A stretch of 8,792 nt of DNA from Candidatus Cloacimonadota bacterium (GTDB taxonomy: Bacteria > Cloacimonadota > Cloacimonadia > Cloacimonadales > Cloacimonadaceae): contig JAAYQD010000365.1 of assembly GCA_012519465.1 (NCBI GenBank), positions 1 to 8,792 of the forward strand. The letters are read 5' to 3'. The notes below the pieces were generated by a model that saw only the letters and a program-made list of their open reading frames with translations, was not told where the DNA came from and made no database searches. Each line of letters begins with the position of its first letter. Within the stretch, counting starts at the first letter, position 1. A program made the translations under genes and the position numbers. This document shows, one piece after another, positions 1-7,333 of this stretch.

Positions 1-3000
1 AAATACTCCGTCAAAGCTAAGCCTCTTTGCCACGCCCCTGTCTTCATAGGGATCCAACAGCATCAGCTCGTCAAAATAGAACATGCCATTATAGAGAGGA
101 TTGCCGCTGGGGTTGGAAACACCCACACAGATATCGCGGATGGTGGAAAGCGTGGGGCGTCCCCTAAAGCTAAAGCTGGTATTTTCATCCACTTGGATAA
201 AGCCCGTAGTGGTATCCGGATTAGCCTCCCTCAGCTTGGTGATATCCGCCAATTGGTAGGTGAATTGCAGCCACTTATCCTTGTCCATCACCATTTCCCA
301 GGGGTTGATATGCACCCGCTGGCTGATCTGGTAATAGTTATATTCATCAGCGCCCAAACGCAGGATAAAATCAACTTCGCTGGGATGGCTCTCTCCGCTG
401 CGCAGGGCTTCTGGGAAGACAAACATCTTTAATCTGCCATAGGATAGCAGGCTATAGGCATCGGTGGAGCGTTGGCGCAGCAGCACCATATTCCCCGGCT
501 GCAGCTTCTTGGTCTCCAGAGTGAGGGAGGATTCCACAGATTGGCGGCGATCCTCTATATAAACGGTGCCTTCGGGAGGGCGATAGTGGCTGCTGGTTTG
601 GTTGGTCACGATACCAGAGAGGTAGGTGGTGCCGATCGCCACTTCCTGGTCTTCCGTGAGGGCTATATTATTAAAATCACGAATGCCAAAATCCTGCCAT
701 TTATTGCCCACCACAGATATATCTGCTATATAGATGCGGGCGGGGATATCGGTTTCCAAAGACAGCCTGGCATAGGATATGCGCTGCAGGGAGGGCTTCA
801 CCCCCGTGGGGGAATCCGTCACAACCTCATGGGCATCAGGATCGTGCAGCGGGATGCGATAGAGGCGCCACTGGCTGTGATTCACGTTTACCAGATGCTC
901 GTTGCCCGTCACAGCCACGCCATAGCTAAAGTAGCGGTCCAATTGATCAAGGATACCGTTTCCATTCAGGTCTTCCGTATCCAATACGCGGTTGCCTTCC
1001 GTGCCATTGATGCCGGGATAGCTCTCATAGTGATGGTTTTGGATGCTGGAAGGGCTGATATCGTTGGGGTCTGCCCCGGGAGTGTCTTTCCTTCTGCCAT
1101 CCAAGCCAATATCCTCGTCCAGGGTCAGCACCCCGTCTCCATTGATGTCTTCGGTATTCAGAACGCCCAAGCCGCCATATTCAGTATAAAAGTCTTCGTT
1201 AATATCGCCCAGATCTATCTTGAGGGTGGGGTTTGGTATCTCTTCACCCTGTTTCACATCCACCTTCAGCAGGATTTCGATATACTTCTTCTGAGAAAAA
1301 TCCAACTGATTGCCCAGATATTTCATCACCCCTGCCCAGCTCATCACGCTGCTGCCGCTCACTCCCAAATTGGCAGGAGTATTCTTGAGCGCAAGCACCG
1401 TCACAAATTCGTTCTTTTCCCTATCGGTCAGGGTCTCCGGATCATCCACCAGTTCGGAGCGCTTCACGTTTTTGGGGTTGTACCAGTTGGGGATTCCCTT
1501 TGCCAAAGTGGTGTTATAAGGCTCACTGCCCCTCGCCCAGGCAGACATGGTGATGGGCAGCGGATAGGAATCCATAATTGATTCCATATCATCCAGATAG
1601 ATGTGCTTCTTTTTGCCTTTGGGGTCTCCGTAGATATTGGGCATGGTGTATGCCACCTCACCGGAGAGGGTGAGCCGGGATTCGGCAGTGGTATTGATGA
1701 GGGGCAGCCAATCCAGCCAGCGGGTGATAAAGTGTGGCTTCACGGTGATATTGCCATCCACGTTTGCCATCACCATTTCTATGTTTTCGTTGCCGATGCG
1801 GGGACGCTTGTCCGATACATTCTCGCTGCGATAGATGAAGGTGCCGCCAAGTTTGGCATAATCCGTAAGCTTCCAATCCATCCGTGCGCCAGCCAGGGTC
1901 TTGCTGGCAACATCAAACATCCCTCTAAATTCATAATCTATCTCGATCTTGGCATCGGGATCCTTGCCCGCCGGCGTGAGGAAGGTGATGCGCCCAAAAT
2001 CATAATCCACTATATAATCTATGTTTTCCTTCAGCTCCTGAGAGTTTACCTTCACCCTCACGCTGCCTTTGAGGATATTGCCCTGCTGCAAATCCACCGC
2101 ATCACGCCCAATCTTGCCTTTCACAGAGATAAAGAGATCAGTATCCAGGGGGTTGATGCTATAGGAATCGTTTTCCATTTCATAGATAATCTCATCTCCC
2201 AAAGGCTCAAAGGGATGCAGCATGGGGATCACGATGAGGCCGGAAACCAGATTCACGGTGGCATCATTGCCATCCACCTTGGAGTCTCCATTGCTATCCA
2301 TCCTCAGGTAATCCACAAAGGTCACATTCTGCCCCACATTCAGGCTATCCGCCACATAATAGTTGCGCGTCCTATCTATATTCTCTGTATACACTTCCAG
2401 GCTAAAGCCATCGTTGCGGATATTGGTGCTGCTCATCTTATACACGTTGCGCATCTGGTAATCCCAGGTGCTTCCAGGATCATCAGGGGCATAGCGCTGG
2501 TTGTAATTGCGGATGATCTTGGCATACAGGATGTCGGGATTATTCTCCTGCTCCGTGGTGAGTGCAGGCACGGGGTCTCCTCCCCGCGTGGTATAGCGGA
2601 TGCCCACGATATGCGAGGTTGCCACCTGCCTGTTGATGGTGATCACCCCCACGTCATAATCCGTCACAAAATCCGCCCCCTCGCTCAGCTCGTCCCAATT
2701 CAATTGATAGTTTTGGTTGTTGATGCGGATGGTATCCCCCAGAGCTGCTTCCACGTTGTTTGTGGCCACCATATCATCGATAAATACTCTCACGGTTCCC
2801 GGTGCGGGCAAAAGCTGGGGATTCTTGATCATCCAGCCCCCGTCGGGAGCGGTGCGGATGGCGTTATCGGCATATCCGGCAAGGCAATCAGGATCATCAT
2901 CCTTATAGAGTTGATACAGGTTTGACGGATGATCCAGATAATACATGCTGCGGGATACATATTGTTTACTGTCAAAGATGGTGGAATCCGCCTGAGAGGT

Positions 3001-3900
3001 TCCAATATAGCTTTGTGTATTCTTTTGGCTTTCCTCTTTACTGGCTATCATCGTCACATCCAGATTGCCATACTTCAGTTTGGAGGTGATGCCAAACAAG
3101 CCCTGGGAACTGGTGGAGTATGATATATAGCGGCTGCCGGGCAGAGACAGCGTGATATTACCCGCCTCGATGGATTGGATTAGCTCGTCTTCCGTGCCCG
3201 TATACTTGATGCTCACGTTGTTGGGATCAAAAAACTGTTCGTCTTGCTTGCTATTGTATTTCAGGTTTACCGATATCTTTTCTCCAATGGTGCCGGTTAG
3301 CCTCAGGTTGGTTTCCTGCTCCATCTTCAGGTCAAAGCGGCTGGCGGATTTGGTCTCATAGATGGGCTGCAGCTTGCGCTTGGTGCTGCCTGCCTCCAGG
3401 GTAATCTTTTGTGTGCCATCCAGATTCAGCCTGCCCGCAGAGGAGCCCAACACCTTTTGCACCGCCTTGGGAACGGCAATCGAGGGCAGCTCCAGCTTAA
3501 ATTCTCCTATCAATCCGGAAGTGGTGACCACCGTCTGTTGGCGGGTGGTCCTCATCTCATCAAACAGGCTCTTGTGAAAGGCGCGATGCCTCATTGCCTT
3601 GAAGTAGCTGGAAAAGGAGACGGGACGGTCTTCTGTGATTTTGTAGCCATCCACCAAGGTGGAGATGATCACCCGCTGGTTAGCCAAGTCTATCTCTTCT
3701 TCCAAAGTGGGCGCAAAACCGGTAACCAGATAAGGACGCTGTTTCAGAAAGCCTATCCCCTTATGCGTCTTATACACATCCACCCGGTTATTTACAAGCG
3801 GATGATATCCCGGCAGATACAGATGCAGCGGCATCATATTTGCCCACACTGCGCCCAAGGCACAAAGCATCAGAAGTACAGCCGCAAGACGTTTCGTCAT
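1..3900 (-). CDS. sprA: SprA-like T9SS outer-membrane translocon, N-terminal 1300 residues (3' end cut by window edge)
   Basis: SprA forms the giant outer-membrane beta-barrel through which the type IX secretion system exports folded proteins carrying a C-terminal sorting domain. The frame is open from the ATG at 3900-3898 to position 1, with no in-frame stop in 1300 codons. Residues 1-20 (MTKRLAAVLLMLCALGAVWA) form a signal peptide with a probable cleavage after AVWA. Two related modules follow at about 370-438 and 614-658, each with an acidic 'DF/DY-V-DY-x-x-G-x-I' core, as is usual in SprA. The family landmark YLDDMES lies at 768-774, matching the YLDDFEG-type block. Asp/Asn-rich NTEDINGDG (915-923) and LDTEDLNGNGILDQLDRYF (973-991) match the SprA 'TEDLN.NG.LD' segments. 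Known SprA proteins are about 2000-2500 residues, so roughly half is seen. The start has only a weak AAGA upstream and lies 20 bp after coaX, which suggests translational coupling or shared transcription. The family call is by recognised motifs; the C-terminal half is unseen. Confidence 0.85.
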   Translation of the reverse strand, partial: MTKRLAAVLLMLCALGAVWANMMPLHLYLPGYHPLVNNRVDVYKTHKGIGFLKQRPYLVTGFAPTLEEEIDLANQRVIISTLVDGYKITEDRPVSFSSYFKAMRHRAFHKSLFDEMRTTRQQTVVTTSGLIGEFKLELPSIAVPKAVQKVLGSSAGRLNLDGTQKITLEAGSTKRKLQPIYETKSASRFDLKMEQETNLRLTGTIGEKISVNLKYNSKQDEQFFDPNNVSIKYTGTEDELIQSIEAGNITLSLPGSRYISYSTSSQGLFGITSKLKYGNLDVTMIASKEESQKNTQSYIGTSQADSTIFDSKQYVSRSMYYLDHPSNLYQLYKDDDPDCLAGYADNAIRTAPDGGWMIKNPQLLPAPGTVRVFIDDMVATNNVEAALGDTIRINNQNYQLNWDELSEGADFVTDYDVGVITINRQVATSHIVGIRYTTRGGDPVPALTTEQENNPDILYAKIIRNYNQRYAPDDPGSTWDYQMRNVYKMSSTNIRNDGFSLEVYTENIDRTRNYYVADSLNVGQNVTFVDYLRMDSNGDSKVDGNDATVNLVSGLIVIPMLHPFEPLGDEIIYEMENDSYSINPLDTDLFISVKGKIGRDAVDLQQGNILKGSVRVKVNSQELKENIDYIVDYDFGRITFLTPAGKDPDAKIEIDYEFRGMFDVASKTLAGARMDWKLTDYAKLGGTFIYRSENVSDKRPRIGNENIEMVMANVDGNITVKPHFITRWLDWLPLINTTAESRLTLSGEVAYTMPNIYGDPKGKKKHIYLDDMESIMDSYPLPITMSAWARGSEPYNTTLAKGIPNWYNPKNVKRSELVDDPETLTDREKNEFVTVLALKNTPANLGVSGSSVMSWAGVMKYLGNQLDFSQKKYIEILLKVDVKQGEEIPNPTLKIDLGDINEDFYTEYGGLGVLNTEDINGDGVLTLDEDIGLDGRRKDTPGADPNDISPSSIQNHHYESYPGINGTEGNRVLDTEDLNGNGILDQLDRYFSYGVAVTGNEHLVNVNHSQWRLYRIPLHDPDAHEVVTDSPTGVKPSLQRISYARLSLETDIPARIYIADISVVGNKWQDFGIRDFNNIALTEDQEVAIGTTYLSGIVTNQTSSHYRPPEGTVYIEDRRQSVESSLTLETKKLQPGNMVLLRQRSTDAYSLLSYGRLKMFVFPEALRSGESHPSEVDFILRLGADEYNYYQISQRVHINPWEMVMDKDKWLQFTYQLADITKLREANPDTTTGFIQVDENTSFSFRGRPTLSTIRDICVGVSNPSGNPLYNGMFYFDELMLLDPYEDRGVAKRLSFDGVF

Positions 3901-3920
3901 AATCTTAAGATGGTTTCTGC

Positions 3921-4775
3921 TTACTCCGCCAGAGCCCCGCTGGCAAGCTTGTGGTATGCCAGCGCAAGTCCATTGAGGGTCAGATTTGGCTCCACTACAT
4001 CCACGAAAGGCATCAGGGGCTGCATCAGCGCCGCCCACCCTCCCGTGAGGATAGTAACTATCGGGGTTTTATCAAAGTATTGCAGCCTCAGCTGCCGTAC
4101 AAAATTATCCAATGCAAACACATGGGAATTCACCACACCGGAAAGCATCGCATCACGGGTGTTGGTGCCAATCAGAGCAGGGGGCGCCGTGATCTCGATA
4201 TTGGCAAGCTGTGCCGCCCGGGAGGTAAGCGCCTGCAGCGAAGGCTGGATGCCGGCGATAATGGCGGTTCCTTCAAAGCTGCCTTCCGAGGTCACCATCT
4301 GCACTGTGCTGGCGGTGCCCAAATCTATGATAATGGCACTTTGCTGATACTGGCTGATGGCGGCAAAGGCATTGGTAACCAAATCACTGCCGATAAAGGA
4401 GGGATCTGCCACCTTATACCTCAAACCCAGGGGGCTAAGGGCATTGATGATGGTGGCCTCCAGCGCCCAATACTGGGCAAACATCTTTTGCCACACCACC
4501 GTCTGCTGGGGCACCACGCTGGATATCACCACCGCCTGGGGCTGGGCATAGCCACACTCTGTCAACAGCGCTTGCAGGATGCCATAGTATTCATCCTCAC
4601 TGCGCGCAGGATGGCTGTGAATACGCCACTTGCACAGCAGCTTCACGCCCTCAAAACACCCAATCACGATGTTGCTATTGCCCACATCCACTGCCAAAAG
4701 AGGGCAGTTTTCACCATGAGGGATAGGGGCATCCACTCTGCTGCCTTTCGCCTGAACAGCTGTATTTTGGTGCAT
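3921..4775 (-). CDS. coaX: Type III pantothenate kinase
   Basis: The enzyme phosphorylates pantothenate with ATP, the first step of cytoplasmic coenzyme A synthesis. The type III (ASKHA-fold) signature is clear: phosphate-binding LLAVDVGNSN (26-35, Asp30), substrate/catalytic block PSFIGSDLVTNAFAA (125-139, Asp131 as the expected catalytic base), second phosphate motif DLGTAST (151-157), IGTNTRDAMLSG (202-213), LTGG (243-246) and the C-terminal PNLTLNGLALAY (263-274). The residue after Asp131 is Leu132, where most family members have Arg (GADR). At 284 residues the frame is longer than the usual ~255, because about 24 residues precede the first motif. The ATG start has AAAGGA only 2 nt upstream (AAGAG at 8 nt). 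An in-frame GTG at 4736-4734 (codon 14) has AAAGG at a better 7-nt spacing, so the true start may be there, giving 271 residues. It lies 100 bp after era and 20 bp before sprA, same strand. Confidence 0.92.
   Translation of the reverse strand: MHQNTAVQAKGSRVDAPIPHGENCPLLAVDVGNSNIVIGCFEGVKLLCKWRIHSHPARSEDEYYGILQALLTECGYAQPQAVVISSVVPQQTVVWQKMFAQYWALEATIINALSPLGLRYKVADPSFIGSDLVTNAFAAISQYQQSAIIIDLGTASTVQMVTSEGSFEGTAIIAGIQPSLQALTSRAAQLANIEITAPPALIGTNTRDAMLSGVVNSHVFALDNFVRQLRLQYFDKTPIVTILTGGWAALMQPLMPFVDVVEPNLTLNGLALAYHKLASGALAE
4744..4748 (-). promoter_or_regulatory. Possible internal ribosome binding site for an alternative coaX start
   Basis: AAAGG on the minus strand lies 7 nt before an in-frame GTG at 4736-4734 (codon 14). 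The annotated ATG has AAAGGA at only 2 nt. Type III kinases usually begin right at the first phosphate motif, so the shorter protein is plausible. The choice is unresolved. Confidence 0.35.
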
Positions 4776-4837
4776 AGTCCTTTCTCTTATATATGTTTTG
4801 AAATAGATAAAAAACTTATGCGAAAGACTTGAGTCTC

Positions 4838-4866
4838 CTTAAAACAGATTCCCGTTTTTGTGTCAA
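4838..4866 (-). promoter_or_regulatory. Candidate sigma70-type promoter for coaX-sprA
   Basis: In the 100-bp era-coaX gap the minus strand has a perfect -35 TTGACA (4866-4861), a 17-nt spacer, and TTTAAG (4843-4838), which matches four of six bases of TATAAT. It begins 10 bp after the era stop and lies about 60 nt before the coaX ATG. That would allow coaX and sprA to be transcribed separately from era. The promoter consensus in this lineage is not known to me, so this is a sequence match only. Confidence 0.4.
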
Positions 4867-4875
4867 CAAATTTCA

Positions 4876-5772
4876 TCACACAAAGCCCAGTTCCCGCAGG
4901 TTTATCCTCTTTTTACGCCAATTTGGGATCACTTTCACCCACAAATGCACCCTTACCGGCATGCCCAAAAATTCCTGCAACCGCTGGTTTGAATATTCCC
5001 TAATCTTGCGCAGCCCCTCCCCCTTTTTACCAATGATAATCACCTTTTGGCTGCCCTTTTCCACCCAAATCTGAGCCTCCACGATCACCTCGTCCGGATG
5101 CTCCCGATAGGCTTCGATGATCACCGCCGTGCTATAGGGAATCTCCTGTTCATAGAGGTGAAAGATGGCTTCGCGGATTACCTCTGTGGCAAAAAACCGC
5201 ATCGGCAGATCGGAAAGCTGTTCCTGATCATAAAAAGGCTCATGGAAGGGGATATAGCGATTGATGGCTTCCATCAACGGGGGGATATTCTCGCCGGTGA
5301 GGCTGCTGATAAAGTGGCTTTCTTCTATGCTGGCGGGCAGGGTTTCCATCAACGCAGCCCTATCCACATCCGGGCTTTCGTCCAGCTTGTTAAACACCGC
5401 TATCTGATGGCAGGAAAGAGTGCTAAAGTGTTCCAACACCTGCAGGTCGTATTGCGTGGGAAAGTCTTTGATATCGGTAAAAAAGAGCAGCAAATCCACG
5501 TCCCGCAGCGCATCACTGAATATCTTCAGCATCCGCTCCTGCATCTCATAGCGCGGCTTCAGAAAGCCCGGAGTATCCACGAAGATAATCTGCTGGCTGG
5601 GGGTGTTGAGGATGCCTTTCACGGCATAGCGCGTGGTTTGGGGTTTGGGCGAGGTGATGGAAAGCCGCTCTCCCAGCACCTGGTTCATAAAGGTGGATTT
5701 GCCCGTATTGGGACGCCCGGCAATGGCTACAAATCCACTGCGGAAGGCTTCATTTGCTTCAGGATTCATCAC
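4876..5772 (-). CDS. era: Era GTPase, 16S rRNA-binding ribosome-assembly factor
   Basis: Era is a cytoplasmic GTPase that binds the 3' end of 16S rRNA and helps 30S subunit maturation. The 298-residue length is normal. The GTPase domain shows G1 GRPNTGKS (19-26; Thr22 where Val is commoner), the switch region KPQTTRYAVKGI (43-54), G3 DTPG (66-69), G4 NKLD (128-131) and G5-like SSL (156-158). The C-terminal KH RNA-binding domain has VIIIGKKGEGLRKI (244-257) and the family ending NWRKKRINLRELGF. The first codon is GTG at 5772-5770, immediately followed by ATG. GGAG at 5783-5780 is 7 nt from the GTG and 10 nt from the ATG, so either could initiate; the difference is one residue. A stable inverted repeat (5791-5825) lies just upstream of this ribosome binding site. 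It is 85 bp downstream of rocD and 100 bp upstream of coaX, all in the same direction. Confidence 0.96.
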   Translation of the reverse strand: MMNPEANEAFRSGFVAIAGRPNTGKSTFMNQVLGERLSITSPKPQTTRYAVKGILNTPSQQIIFVDTPGFLKPRYEMQERMLKIFSDALRDVDLLLFFTDIKDFPTQYDLQVLEHFSTLSCHQIAVFNKLDESPDVDRAALMETLPASIEESHFISSLTGENIPPLMEAINRYIPFHEPFYDQEQLSDLPMRFFATEVIREAIFHLYEQEIPYSTAVIIEAYREHPDEVIVEAQIWVEKGSQKVIIIGKKGEGLRKIREYSNQRLQEFLGMPVRVHLWVKVIPNWRKKRINLRELGFV

Positions 5773-5779
5773 TATTTTG

Positions 5780-5783
5780 CTCC
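5780..5783 (-). promoter_or_regulatory. Ribosome binding site of era, compatible with a GTG-ATG double start
   Basis: GGAG on the minus strand lies 7 nt before GTG (5772-5770) and 10 nt before the adjacent ATG (5769-5767). The 7-nt spacing slightly favours GTG. The site is only 7 nt downstream of the foot of the hairpin at 5791-5825, so folding there could affect ribosome access. Confidence 0.6.
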
Positions 5784-5790
5784 AAAAGGC

Positions 5791-5825
5791 TCAGCCCGGA
5801 GTACCGAAAGAAGGTTCCGGGCTGA
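5791..5825 (-). terminator. GC-rich hairpin between rocD and era (terminator or attenuator candidate)
   Basis: Arms TCAGCCCGGA (5791-5800) and TCCGGGCTGA (5816-5825) are perfect 10-bp inverted repeats. An inner ACC/GGT pairing with a 2-nt bulge extends the stem and leaves a 7-nt loop. The hairpin starts 32 nt after the rocD stop and ends 7 nt before the era ribosome binding site. Read on the minus strand, it is followed only by GCCTTTTGG, a weak U-tract. It may be a leaky terminator, an RNA-processing site, or a structure acting on era translation. Confidence 0.45.
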
Positions 5826-5857
5826 TATTTTATACATTAATTTGATGGTCTCGTATA

Positions 5858-7099
5858 TCAAAGGCTGTTAAACACAGAGGCGATGATATCTGCCACTTCC
5901 TTCAATTGTTCTTTGGTAATTACAAGCGGAGGCGCCAGGCGGATGATATGGCGATGGGTGGGCTTGCACAATACGCCTTTTTCCATCAGCATGATGCATA
6001 CATCCCAAGCTTCCACGCCGTCTTTGGGTTCCACCACGATGGCGTTGAGGAGGCCTCTGCCTCTCACGGTTTTCAGCATGGGGTGGTCTATGGCTCTCAG
6101 CTCTGCCCTAAAGAATTCACCCAGTTCATAGGCGCGCTCTGCCAGCTTCTCTTCCTTCAATACTTCCAATGCCGCTTTGGCTACCACACATGCCATGGGA
6201 TAGCCGCCATAGGTGCTGCCATGCTGGCCGGGCTTGATGGTGAGCATGATATCCCTATCTGCCAAAACTGCGGAAACGGGGATCACACCGGCTGCCAGAG
6301 CCTTGCCCAAAATCAGGATATCGGGGCGCACGTTGTCATATTCACAAGCCAAAAGCTTGCCGGTGCGCGCCAAGCCAGTCTGAATCTCATCAGCTATAAA
6401 AAGCACGTTATACTGTTTACACACATCAAAGCATGCCTTCAGATAACCATCATCCGGCACCACCACTCCCGCTTCGCCCTGAATGGGTTCCACGATGAAG
6501 GCAGCCACGTTTTTGCCGTGTTTTGCCAGATACTCTGCCAATGCCTTGGAATCGTTATAAGGAACGGTGACGATGCCGGGCAAAAACGGACCATAGCCGT
6601 CATAGCCATCCGGATCGTTGGAGGCGGATACTATCGCCAAGGTGCGTCCATGAAAGTTGTTTTGGGCAAAGATGATGATGGCGCTGTCTTTTTCCACACC
6701 CTTCACGTTGTAAGCCCATTTGCGGGCAAGCTTCATCGCCGTCTCCACGCCCTCGGCACCGGTATTCATCGGTAATACCATGTCATAGCCAAAGTATTCG
6801 GTGATATATTTTTCGTATTCACCCAGCTTGTTATTAAAAAAAGCGCGCGAGGTGAGATTGAGGGTGGTGGCTTGCTCCACGAGAGCATTGATAATCTTGG
6901 GGTGGCAATGCCCCTGATTGACAGCGGAATAGGCGGAAAGAAGGTCGTAATAACGTTTGCCTTCGGGATCCCACACATACACTCCCTCTCCTTTTGCCAA
7001 TACTACGGGCAGGGGATGATAGTTGTGAGCACCATATTTTTCTTCCAGCTCTATGGCTTCTTTGGAGCTGATGTTGCCATATTTCAATGTTTCAGACAT
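5858..7099 (-). CDS. rocD: Ornithine aminotransferase (ornithine-oxo-acid transaminase)
   Basis: This PLP enzyme transfers the delta-amino group of ornithine to 2-oxoglutarate, giving glutamate-5-semialdehyde and glutamate. It links arginine/ornithine breakdown to proline and glutamate. The 413-residue protein is full length for fold-type I, class III aminotransferases. It carries the ornithine-specific [13 protein letters not shown] (22-34), [10 protein letters not shown] (55-64), MNTGAEG (111-117), NFHGRTL (148-154), EPIQGEAG (204-211), cofactor Asp237 in [13 protein letters not shown] and the PLP-binding Lys266 in LILGKAL. The near identity of several blocks to mitochondrial-type ornithine aminotransferases (from memory) favours this over acetylornithine aminotransferase. 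One block reads [11 protein letters not shown] (291-301), where GEHGSTYGGNP is usual. The ATG start has GGAG 7 nt upstream (7110-7107). It is the first gene of the minus-strand group and diverges from the peptidase-like gene at 7603. Ornithine use fits an amino-acid fermenter, which is inference. Confidence 0.93.
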   Translation of the reverse strand: MSETLKYGNISSKEAIELEEKYGAHNYHPLPVVLAKGEGVYVWDPEGKRYYDLLSAYSAVNQGHCHPKIINALVEQATTLNLTSRAFFNNKLGEYEKYITEYFGYDMVLPMNTGAEGVETAMKLARKWAYNVKGVEKDSAIIIFAQNNFHGRTLAIVSASNDPDGYDGYGPFLPGIVTVPYNDSKALAEYLAKHGKNVAAFIVEPIQGEAGVVVPDDGYLKACFDVCKQYNVLFIADEIQTGLARTGKLLACEYDNVRPDILILGKALAAGVIPVSAVLADRDIMLTIKPGQHGSTYGGYPMACVVAKAALEVLKEEKLAERAYELGEFFRAELRAIDHPMLKTVRGRGLLNAIVVEPKDGVEAWDVCIMLMEKGVLCKPTHRHIIRLAPPLVITKEQLKEVADIIASVFNSL

Positions 7100-7106
7100 T
7101 TCTTTT

Positions 7107-7110
7107 CTCC
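7107..7110 (-). promoter_or_regulatory. Ribosome binding site of rocD
   Basis: GGAG on the minus strand is 7 nt from the ATG at 7099-7097, a normal spacing. It supports this start over internal methionines. Confidence 0.75.
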
Positions 7111-7161
7111 AATTTCTGTTTATTTTTCCTTACCAAACCCAATTCCTATTAAGGCAGATAG

Positions 7162-7167
7162 TGTCAA
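7162..7167 (-). promoter_or_regulatory. Candidate -35 element upstream of rocD
   Basis: A perfect TTGACA on the minus strand lies 62 nt upstream of the rocD ATG and, like the coaX element, is followed by C (TTGACAC). No convincing TATAAT-like hexamer lies at 16-18 nt spacing (AATTGG at 17), so only the -35 half is supported. Confidence 0.3.
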
Positions 7168-7193
7168 GCAGAAAAGGATGGCTTGGCTCGCAA

Positions 7194-7228
7194 GCAGAGT
7201 CCAGAGACCAGAGACCAGAGGCCAGAGG
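7194..7228. repeat. Heptamer tandem repeat (CCAGAGA/G)
   Basis: Four head-to-tail 7-bp units are seen: CCAGAGA (7201-7207), CCAGAGA (7208-7214), CCAGAGG (7215-7221) and CCAGAGG (7222-7228). A degenerate unit, GCAGAGT (7194-7200, five of seven matching), precedes them. The array is about 95-130 bp upstream of the rocD start, beyond the candidate TTGACA. Short arrays like this can change copy number by slippage; no function is shown here. Confidence 0.85.
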
Positions 7229-7333
7229 GGTTGCTCACGCATAGAGATCTGGTGCCGGGTTTCAGGGTTGGCACTCTTTTTAATGTTCACTGTAAGCGTA
7301 GCAAACACCTTTATCATTCACTCATTAATCACT

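Noticed and set aside
1603..2925. 440-codon plus-strand open frame opposite sprA (also 472-1581 and 3409-4347)
   Set aside because: The first two frames are in exact antisense codon register to sprA; they stay open because sprA rarely uses TTA, CTA or TCA. The third overlaps the start of sprA and the end of coaX. The translations are low-complexity His/Ile-rich, lack family motifs and have no ribosome binding sites, whereas the minus strand shows clear SprA and CoaX signatures.
3951..4832. 293-codon plus-strand frame opposite coaX
   Set aside because: It is antisense to a fully recognisable type III pantothenate kinase and has no family motifs of its own.
5826..5857. TATAAAAT on the minus strand as a possible -10 element for era
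   Set aside because: No -35 hexamer lies at acceptable spacing (TTGATA is 21 nt away), and the sequence is simply AT-rich.
5047..6775. Long plus-strand frames opposite era and rocD (5047-5871, 5906-6775)
   Set aside because: They are shadows of two confidently identified minus-strand enzymes.
7252..7279. GTGCC/GGCAC stem followed by a T-run on the plus strand, terminator-like
   Set aside because: The stem is only 5 bp with a 13-nt loop, and no plus-strand gene lies upstream that would need a terminator here.
7120..7317. 65-codon minus-strand frame in the divergent gap
   Set aside because: Its start has no ribosome binding site and the coding stretch includes the heptamer repeat; it is more likely non-coding.
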